From the NCBI GenBank assembly GCA_014238945.1, contig JABAAB010000070.1, positions 1-64,000 of the forward strand: 64,000 nucleotides of DNA, written 5' to 3'. The stretch's first letter is position 1; each line of letters begins with the position of its first letter. Of this stretch, positions 56,994-64,000 are shown in pieces. Under the pieces are notes generated by a model that saw only the letters and a list, made by a program, of their open reading frames with translations, ran no database searches and was not told the origin of the DNA. The DNA comes from Lysobacterales bacterium (GTDB lineage: Bacteria > Pseudomonadota > Gammaproteobacteria > Xanthomonadales > SZUA-36). A program made the translations under genes and the position numbers.

Positions 56994-57668
56994 ATGTTGA
57001 TCGGCCCCGAGGCATCACCCCGATTTCCCTGGGTGATACTGCTGATTTGCCTGATCTGCACCATTGCCAAGTTTCTTCATTCCAGTATGGATCCCGGGGC
57101 CCAGACTGCCATGCTGGAGTGGGGTGGTGCGCTCCCTACCCGTGTTTCGCAATTTTTCAGCCTGCCCATCGCTGCATGGAGTGATCATGGATTCCTGACA
57201 CTTTTCACTGCGTTGTTTATTCATGCAAGCTGGTTACATTTACTGGGAAATATGGTGTATTTATGGGTGTTTGGTCTGCCACTGGAACGCCGGTTGGGGT
57301 GGGCAGGGATGATATTCGTGTTCCTGTCCGGCGGCGCCCTGGCCAACCTGCTCGTATGTCTGCGTGTGCCGGAACTGGCCTCACCAATCGTCGGCGCCAG
57401 CGGAGCCGTATCGGCGGTGGTTGGCGCCTATCTCGGATTATTTCCAGGTCGGCGTATCGGTATGTTCCTGCCCTTGGGTCTGTACCTTCAGTTCGCCCGT
57501 ATCCCTGCCATACTGGTCATTGGCTCCTGGTTTACTCTGCAGTTGGTTTATACCGTAGTCGGCCCAATAACTGGGGTAGTGGCCTGGTGGACACACATGG
57601 CGGGATTTACACTGGGATTGATATTTGCCTTGCTTGTAAGGGCCGGCACTCAAATCAGATTGGGATAA
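56994..57668 (+). CDS. Rhomboid family intramembrane serine protease
   Basis: WLHLLGNMVYLWVFG, GASGAVSAVVGAYL (GxSG), TGVVAWWTHMAGFTLG (His). Confidence 0.93.
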   Translation: MLIGPEASPRFPWVILLICLICTIAKFLHSSMDPGAQTAMLEWGGALPTRVSQFFSLPIAAWSDHGFLTLFTALFIHASWLHLLGNMVYLWVFGLPLERRLGWAGMIFVFLSGGALANLLVCLRVPELASPIVGASGAVSAVVGAYLGLFPGRRIGMFLPLGLYLQFARIPAILVIGSWFTLQLVYTVVGPITGVVAWWTHMAGFTLGLIFALLVRAGTQIRLG

Positions 57669-57671
57669 AAC

Positions 57672-58001
57672 ATGGCTAAAGAAAAATTGTTCCGGATTGC
57701 TTTTCTGAATCACGGAAAGGTATATGAATTATTTTGCACCGGGGTGTGCAGCAGTGGTTTATTGGGATTCATTGAGGTTTCCGGCTTGGTGTTTGGAGAG
57801 AAAGATGGGGTGGTAATCGACCCGACAGAGGACAAGATGAGGGATGAATTCGATGGAGTCGAGATATTGCATTTGCCCATGCACAGCGTTTTGCGGGTTG
57901 AACAGGTAAGGAAAAAAGGCCAGGCGGTAATCCGCGACCGCGAGAGCGGAGAAAAGGTTACACCATTTCCGCTGTCACCCGGTAGCCGTTCGAGGCTTTG
58001 A
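57672..58001 (+). CDS. DUF1820 family protein
   Basis: 109 aa, LFRIAFLNHGKVYELFCTGVCSSGLLGFIEVSGLVFGEK...LPMHSVLRVEQV. Confidence 0.8.
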   Translation: MAKEKLFRIAFLNHGKVYELFCTGVCSSGLLGFIEVSGLVFGEKDGVVIDPTEDKMRDEFDGVEILHLPMHSVLRVEQVRKKGQAVIRDRESGEKVTPFPLSPGSRSRL

Positions 58002-58032
58002 ATATATCTGGCGGTAATTGTCTGACTGGGCC

Positions 58033-59313
58033 TTATCCATCTACAGCTTGCCGTCCTGCAGCAGAAAATTTGTTCGCGGCTTTGAGCAGGATTAATGCCT
58101 GGTGCATCGCGTAGTCGTCATTGGCGCTGACTTCCGAGGATGAAATTCGTGGACTGATTTGGCGTTCGCCACTCAGATGTCGTTCGAGATCCTCTTCACG
58201 TTTGCGAGCGTCAGTGTCTTCAACCAACTCAAACGGGACAATCTCCACGTCCGGAATGATACCTTCGGCCTGAATAGACCGGCCGGAAGGTGTGTAGTAT
58301 CGGGATGTGGTCAGACGCAGTCCTGATCCATTTCTCAAATTCAATACAGATTGGACAGAGCCCTTGCCAAAGGTTTTTTCTCCGACAATGACGGCGCGAC
58401 CCTGATCCTGCAGTGCCCCTGCCAGGACTTCGGATGCAGATGCTGACCCCCGGTCAACCAGAACCACCATGGGCACAGCGTCCAGCCATTGGCCGGGTGA
58501 AGCCGAGAACTCGAGTTGGTTGGGTGCACGACCACGGGTGTACATGATCAATCCCTGGTCAAGAAACCCGTCGGCCATATCAATTGCGGGCTTGAGCACA
58601 CCGCCAGGGTTACCACGCAGATCCAGCACCACCCCCAACATGGGCCGGTTGAACTGTTCCTTCATATGCTCAATTTGTTCCAGCAATTCCTCCGCACTGT
58701 TGCGGGTGAAGTGGGTAACACGAAAATAGCCGTAATCCTCGTCCACCGGTCGACTGAATACACTGTTGATGTTCACATAGTCGCGTAACAGCACGTGTTC
58801 CGATACCTCACCGTTTTTGCGCATGAAAGAGACTGTTACCTCGGACCCCAACTCACCACGCAAACTGTCGATCGCCATTTGCAGGTTCCGTCCCCCTATG
58901 GCCGAACCATCTATGGAGGTGATGACATCACCAAAGGTTACACCTGCTTTTTGTGCGGGGCCTTCATCTTTTACCGCAACCACGACAATCTTGCGGTCCC
59001 GGATAACTACCTCAACACCGATACCCGTGTAACGACCCTGGGAGTTGTTTTCCAATTGGCGGAATCTGTCTGCTTCCATGTATGACGAGTGTGGGTCCAG
59101 TTCCGAAAGCATGCCGCGGATCGCCGCGTTGAGCAGCGTGTGGTCATCAACTTCTTCAATGAAGTTGCTTCGCACCTGGTTAAATACGTCGGTGAATGAA
59201 CGCAGATCATCCAGAGATAATTGAGCCACTGGAGTTGCAGCCTCATCTTCAATAGCCCACCCTGATGATGTCAGCAGCAGGGTTAAAACCAGGTAATATT
59301 TTAGTCGCATCAT
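58033..59313 (-). CDS. ctpA: S41 family carboxy-terminal processing protease
   Basis: PDZ YTGIGVEVVI, LRGNPGGVLKPAIDMAD, GSASASEVLAGALQDQGRAVIVGEKTFGKGSVQ. Confidence 0.95.
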   Translation of the reverse strand: MMRLKYYLVLTLLLTSSGWAIEDEAATPVAQLSLDDLRSFTDVFNQVRSNFIEEVDDHTLLNAAIRGMLSELDPHSSYMEADRFRQLENNSQGRYTGIGVEVVIRDRKIVVVAVKDEGPAQKAGVTFGDVITSIDGSAIGGRNLQMAIDSLRGELGSEVTVSFMRKNGEVSEHVLLRDYVNINSVFSRPVDEDYGYFRVTHFTRNSAEELLEQIEHMKEQFNRPMLGVVLDLRGNPGGVLKPAIDMADGFLDQGLIMYTRGRAPNQLEFSASPGQWLDAVPMVVLVDRGSASASEVLAGALQDQGRAVIVGEKTFGKGSVQSVLNLRNGSGLRLTTSRYYTPSGRSIQAEGIIPDVEIVPFELVEDTDARKREEDLERHLSGERQISPRISSSEVSANDDYAMHQALILLKAANKFSAAGRQAVDG

Positions 59314-59350
59314 ATTGTTGCGTTCCTTATTTGCAATTGCTCAGCTGGAA

Positions 59351-60505
59351 TTACCGGTGTATCCAGACGGCAGGGTCCAGGGCTTTACCATTCTTACGGA
59401 TCTCGAAGTACAAACCCGGCCCATTACCAATGCTTGCACCTACAGTACTGATCACCGATCCGGCTTCCACCCAGTCCCCCACATCGTGCAATAGACTTTC
59501 ATTATTCGCATACAGACTCATGAACCCGTCACCGTGATCAATAATCATTAGCAGACCGTAGCCCCTGAGCCAGTCGGAATAAGCGACACGTCCATAGGCG
59601 ATAGTGCTGACCTCTCTTCCGCTCTCGGTGCCAATGAGCCAACCCTGCCACCGAATTCCCTCGGATCTCGGCTGACCAAATGCATGCCTTACCCGACCTG
59701 TTACAGGTACCGGGAGTTTGCCCTTCAATTCGGACGGTCCAAGACGTCTGCCCAGGTCTGCTGGAATATCTGCAAGGACATTCGAAAGGTTTTCGAGCAA
59801 CTCTTCAAGTGCTGAGCGGTCGTTGAGTAGTTCTTCCAGTCGGGTTTCATCGCTTCCAATCCGACTGGATAACAGATCAATAATTGCCTGACGCTCTTCA
59901 CGTTGGGTTTGTATATCCTTTTGCACGTTCAGTAATCTCTTTTGAACCTCAACGAGCCTGGACAGTTCCATGTTGATGTTGGCCTTCATCTGATCCAGGG
60001 TTTCCAGCACTTGCCGCAATTCTCTTATCTGCTTTTTCTGTGAACGGTTGAAATAATCATAATAGGCCAGCATTCTGGATAACAAGGCGGGACTGTCCTG
60101 ATTCAAAACCAGTTTTAGTCGAGATTCCCTGCCCAATTGGTAAGCTGCCATAATTTGAATGGCCAGTACTTCCCGGCGTTGTTCCAGGCTGTCCAGGTAC
60201 TCCTTTCGTTCTTGATGCAGACTGGCCAAAGTTTTCTCATGCGCTTGCCTGCTGGAATTCAGTTTACGTGACTCCAGGGCGTTGGTCTGAATTTTCAGAT
60301 CAGCGGAGCGCAGTAATTCTTGTTCCTCGAGAAATGTCTTACGGTTTTGATCGAGTGTTTTCTTTAAACCATTGATTTCAGTTCTCAGCTTTGTGAGCTG
60401 GGACTCGGCTTGAGCGCGCGTCAGGGTTTGCTCTGCTATCGCCACGGACCAGCCTTGCGCCAGCCAGATTGACAGACACGAACAAATTAATCCCCGTAAG
60501 CGCAC
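59351..60505 (-). CDS. envC: Murein hydrolase activator EnvC-like (coiled coil + degenerate M23)
   Basis: Long coiled coil then GRVRHAFGQPRSEGIRWQGWLIGTESGREV...DHGDGFMSLYANNESLL. Confidence 0.9.
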   Translation of the reverse strand: MRLRGLICSCLSIWLAQGWSVAIAEQTLTRAQAESQLTKLRTEINGLKKTLDQNRKTFLEEQELLRSADLKIQTNALESRKLNSSRQAHEKTLASLHQERKEYLDSLEQRREVLAIQIMAAYQLGRESRLKLVLNQDSPALLSRMLAYYDYFNRSQKKQIRELRQVLETLDQMKANINMELSRLVEVQKRLLNVQKDIQTQREERQAIIDLLSSRIGSDETRLEELLNDRSALEELLENLSNVLADIPADLGRRLGPSELKGKLPVPVTGRVRHAFGQPRSEGIRWQGWLIGTESGREVSTIAYGRVAYSDWLRGYGLLMIIDHGDGFMSLYANNESLLHDVGDWVEAGSVISTVGASIGNGPGLYFEIRKNGKALDPAVWIHR

Positions 60506-60512
60506 TTCCCGC

Positions 60513-62081
60513 TCAGTCCTCCACTGCCGACTGGTTGTCCAATATCAGTAACGATTGTCCAGTCATCCTTGCGGGTGCTTTGAGACCCAGCAGCGAAAGC
60601 ATGGTGGGCGCAATATCCCTCAGCGCACCACCCTCAATGGCCCTGGCATTACGTCCTAAATAGATCAGCGGAACGGGATTGGTGGTGTGCGCTGTATGTG
60701 ATTGGCCGCTCTCATGGTCTGTCATCTGCTCAATATTGCCGTGGTCGGCAGTGATAAGAAGCTCCCCCCGGGTAGATTGTATCGCCCTGACCACCGCTTC
60801 CAGGCATTTGTCCACCGCCTCTACAGCAGTGATCGCGGCCGACAGATTACCGGTATGCCCGACCATATCCGGGTTGGCTACGTTGCAAATTATGACATCA
60901 AAATCAGCACCACGAATGGCGCGGACAAGTTCATCGGATAGCTGTTTAATACTCATTGCAGGTTGCAGATCATATGTTGCCACATCCGGGGAAGGCACCA
61001 GCAATCGCTGTTCCCCTGGGTAGGGTGTTTCCTCTCCACCATTGAAGAAGAAGGTCACATGCGCATACTTTTCTGTTTCTGCAATACGCAATTGCCGTAA
61101 ACCGTGTTTTGACAGGCACTCACCCAGCAAATCCTGCATTTTATTCGGTGGGAAAGCGATCTCCACCGGTAAACCATCCAGGTAACGTGTCATACAGACA
61201 AACGCGGATAAACTGGGTGGCGTGCATTCAAATCCGGCGAATTCGGGTTGTCTGAACGCGCGGGTGATTTCGCGGGCCCGATCAGCCCTGAAATTGATGA
61301 AGATGACGGCATCCTGATCTTGTATGCCATTATACTGACCGATGATCGTGGGCTGGACAAACTCATCATTTTCACCCCGTTCATAGGCTGAATCCAGGGC
61401 CGAAAGCGCGTCCGGGCTGTTGTATGCCCCACGGCCGTGAACCAAAGTATCCCACGCTTTTTCCACGCGATCCCAGCGTTGGTCCCTGTCCATCGCGTAA
61501 TACCGGCCGCAGATGCTGCCAATGGTCACATTATCGTAGCTGTCTATACACTGCTGCATCTTTTGTATCGATGCGCGGGCACTGCGTGGTGGTGTGTCGC
61601 GGCCATCCAGAAATCCATGTACTTCGATCCGGTGAGCGCCCCGGGTAACTGCCACACGCACCATTTCGAAAAAATGTTCTTCATGTGAATGCACGCCGCC
61701 GGGCGACAAAAGACCCATGATATGCAGCGTGGAAGCATGATTGTTACTGGCATTTATGGCACTACTCAGTGCTTTATTACGGGCAAAGCTACCGTCCCTG
61801 ATTGCGTTACCAATGCGGGTGTAGTCCTGATATACAATCCGGCCGGCGCCAATATTCATATGCCCCACTTCGGAATTGCCCATTTGGCCGGCAGGCAACC
61901 CAACACTATTACCGGAAGTCTGCAACAAGGTGCAGGCTGCGACGGTGTTGAGCCAGTCCCAGCAGGGCGTACCGGCCTGACTGATGGCGTTATCGGCAGC
62001 GTCCTCCCTATGGCCCCAGCCATCCAGGATCATCAGCACCAATGGTCCGGTGCGAGCCGGCTGTTTTTTATTGTCATTCAT
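60513..62081 (-). CDS. gpmI: 2,3-bisphosphoglycerate-independent phosphoglycerate mutase
   Basis: LMILDGWGHRED, GQMGNSEVGHMNIGAGR; ATG 62081 instead of ORF start 62162. Confidence 0.96.
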   Translation of the reverse strand: MNDNKKQPARTGPLVLMILDGWGHREDAADNAISQAGTPCWDWLNTVAACTLLQTSGNSVGLPAGQMGNSEVGHMNIGAGRIVYQDYTRIGNAIRDGSFARNKALSSAINASNNHASTLHIMGLLSPGGVHSHEEHFFEMVRVAVTRGAHRIEVHGFLDGRDTPPRSARASIQKMQQCIDSYDNVTIGSICGRYYAMDRDQRWDRVEKAWDTLVHGRGAYNSPDALSALDSAYERGENDEFVQPTIIGQYNGIQDQDAVIFINFRADRAREITRAFRQPEFAGFECTPPSLSAFVCMTRYLDGLPVEIAFPPNKMQDLLGECLSKHGLRQLRIAETEKYAHVTFFFNGGEETPYPGEQRLLVPSPDVATYDLQPAMSIKQLSDELVRAIRGADFDVIICNVANPDMVGHTGNLSAAITAVEAVDKCLEAVVRAIQSTRGELLITADHGNIEQMTDHESGQSHTAHTTNPVPLIYLGRNARAIEGGALRDIAPTMLSLLGLKAPARMTGQSLLILDNQSAVED

Positions 62082-62325
62082 CCAATCACCATGAGATAGA
62101 AAATATGTCCAATTTTCTCTTGTAAATCCGCGTCTCTGCCACCACATGAAATTGACGCGCACCGGCTTTAACAGTCAGTGTGTACGATTTGTTTCGTGTA
62201 CCCGTTGTGTTGAGGCCTTATTATTTCACAACATCCGGTCAGCCGCAGTTTTTAGCGGTTGGTAAACTTGCAAAAGTGGCCCGTTTCCGGATAATGCGGG
62301 CGGGTGTTTGTCAGGAGACCAACAG

Positions 62326-62751
62326 TTGCAACAATTGATTGAATTTGCTGGTAACCATGCCTTGCTGGCTGCCGGGTTTGTCGGTGTCATCGGTATGATT
62401 ATCTGGTCCGAATTGAGCCGTTTGAATCGTGGGTACCTTGAATTGACCCCGTCGCAGGCTGTGCGCAAGATTAACGCAGGAAATACATCTATTGTCGACA
62501 TATCAGCGGCGTCAGATTTTTCCAAAGGCCACCTTGCAGGAGCAAAGCATGTTGCCCTGTCAAGATTCTCAAAACCGGACCCGGAAATTGAGAAATTGAA
62601 AGACGATGCGTTGCTGGTGGTTTGTAAAAATGGCCAAACCGCACACCAGGCAGCCACTCGTTTGGTAAAGTTAGGCGCGTCTGATGTGGCCGTTCTCAAG
62701 GGTGGCACCGTGCAATGGAAGGCGGATCAATTCCCACTTTCGAAAAAGTGA
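62326..62751 (+). CDS. Membrane-anchored rhodanese-like sulfurtransferase (TTG start)
   Basis: N-term TM; LLVVCKNGQTAHQAA active-site Cys; CAGGAGA SD upstream of TTG 62326. Confidence 0.88.
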   Translation: MQQLIEFAGNHALLAAGFVGVIGMIIWSELSRLNRGYLELTPSQAVRKINAGNTSIVDISAASDFSKGHLAGAKHVALSRFSKPDPEIEKLKDDALLVVCKNGQTAHQAATRLVKLGASDVAVLKGGTVQWKADQFPLSKK

Positions 62752-62850
62752 TTGCCTGTCTGATTTAACAAACAATCGGATAAGACAATATTATTGTGAT
62801 CTCATTATGATGAGTGATCCAAACCAATCTGACCCAAGGATAGAATAATC

Positions 62851-63354
62851 ATGGCAGAAGAACAGAATCAGGAAGCAGTAGCACAGGAGCAGCAACCCCA
62901 GTTTCAGCTCCAAAAACTCTACATAAAGGACGTATCGTTCGAGCTTCCCCACGCACCACAAATTTTTCAGGAAGACGGACAGGTCGAAATCAAGATGAAC
63001 CTGGCACAAAGAGTCGAAAAACTCGCTGATGGGGTTCAGGAAGTTGTATTAACTGTGACGGTTACTGCAAACCTGGGTGAAAAGACGGCCTATCTTGCTG
63101 AAGTTCAACAGGCCGGTATTTTTGCCATTTCCGGATTAAACGAGCAATCAGCACATGCGGCCGTAAACACATTGTGTCCACATACGCTCTTTCCCTATGC
63201 GCGCCGTGCAATTACAGACCTGGTGGCGGACGGTGGGTTTCCCCCACTGGTATTGCAGCCGATTAATTTTGACCAGATTTATGCACAGCGTATGCAGGAA
63301 GCCCAGGAGCAGGCCAGCGAGTCAGATGATTTTGAATTCCAGGGTAACGCCTGA
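62851..63354 (+). CDS. secB: Protein-export chaperone SecB
   Basis: QLQKLYIKDVSFELPHAPQIF, LCPHTLFPYARRAITDLVADGGFPPLVLQPINFD. Confidence 0.98.
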   Translation: MAEEQNQEAVAQEQQPQFQLQKLYIKDVSFELPHAPQIFQEDGQVEIKMNLAQRVEKLADGVQEVVLTVTVTANLGEKTAYLAEVQQAGIFAISGLNEQSAHAAVNTLCPHTLFPYARRAITDLVADGGFPPLVLQPINFDQIYAQRMQEAQEQASESDDFEFQGNA

Positions 63355-63366
63355 ACCAGGTGTTGA

Positions 63367-64000
63367 ATGAGCGCTAATTCGCGCGTAATTACCGTGCTGG
63401 GGGCGGGATCCTGGGGGACCGCCCTGGCCCTGCAATTGGATCGGAGAGGCACCAGCAGTATTTTGTGGGGTCGTAATCCTGATCACCTGGCTCAAATCAA
63501 TGCCAGTAGAAGTAACCAACGTTACCTGCCCGGTATTTCTATCCCGGCTTCCATACGGATCGAGACTGATTTGCTCACTGCAGTCAGGGCCGCAGACCAC
63601 GTGTTGCTGGTAATTCCCAGCCATGCTTTTGCCGATACGATCAGATCCATAGTCCCGGTGCTTACCCCAAAGCAGGGCATTGCTTGGGGATGCAAGGGGT
63701 TTGAACCTGGCAGCGGTCGATTGTTGCACCAGGTCGCAACAGATCTGTTGCCTGAAAATACACCCGTAGCAATCGTGACCGGCCCATCATTTGCTCAGGA
63801 AGTTGCCAATAATCTACCCACAGCAGTGACGGTTGCAGGACCGGTGAACAGGTTTACTGCCGATTTGGCCTCCGCCTTGCACGGTGATCGATTTCGGGTC
63901 TATACCAGTGATGATATTACCGGGGCCGAACTCGGTGGGGCAGTAAAAAACGTCCTGGCCATAGCCACGGGAATATGTGACGGCATGAGACTGGGTGACA
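63367..64000 (+). CDS. gpsA: Glycerol-3-phosphate dehydrogenase [NAD(P)+], 5' part (truncated by window edge; not in ORF track)
   Basis: MSANSRVITVLGAGSWGTALALQL...VTGPSFAQEVANNLPTAVTVAG...GAVKNVLAIATGICDGMRLGD. Confidence 0.96.
   Translation, partial: MSANSRVITVLGAGSWGTALALQLDRRGTSSILWGRNPDHLAQINASRSNQRYLPGISIPASIRIETDLLTAVRAADHVLLVIPSHAFADTIRSIVPVLTPKQGIAWGCKGFEPGSGRLLHQVATDLLPENTPVAIVTGPSFAQEVANNLPTAVTVAGPVNRFTADLASALHGDRFRVYTSDDITGAELGGAVKNVLAIATGICDGMRLGD

Noticed and set aside
1-64000. CRISPR arrays, tRNA/rRNA genes, IS elements, prophage, toxin-antitoxin or defence islands
   Set aside because: None seen; no spaced repeats, cloverleaf-like genes, transposase or integrase motifs were recognised, though tRNAs can be missed by eye

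Overview
This window is a gammaproteobacterial-type chromosomal segment, almost entirely core housekeeping genes. It runs from the 3' end of tuf through the S10/spc/alpha ribosomal superoperon (rpsJ to rplQ, with secY and rpoA). After that come feoAB and hutUHI (minus strand), dsbB, a class II DAHP synthase, an M61 peptidase with a PDZ-like C-terminus, a diheme reaction-centre-type cytochrome c, typA, pdxB, mdh-prpBCD, rho, trxA, rhlB-ftsEX-rpoH, gcvP, a complete aa3/caa3-type cytochrome oxidase and heme A cluster, putA, an exeA/gspA-gspB pair, a rhomboid protease, a DUF1820 gene, ctpA-envC-gpmI, a rhodanese, secB and the 5' part of gpsA. I saw no phage, transposon, CRISPR array, toxin-antitoxin or defence island, and no strong candidate for a wholly new system. 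The more useful observations are small: a 43-codon membrane ORF missing from the ORF track, hidden between ctaD and cox11; a three-copy GACAGTA motif just upstream of a putA that lacks the usual DNA-binding domain; an orphan gspAB pair; a reaction-centre-type cytochrome with no photosynthesis genes nearby; and a Fur-box-like palindrome before feoA. Family assignments come from recognising motifs and translated sequences by eye; no searches were run.
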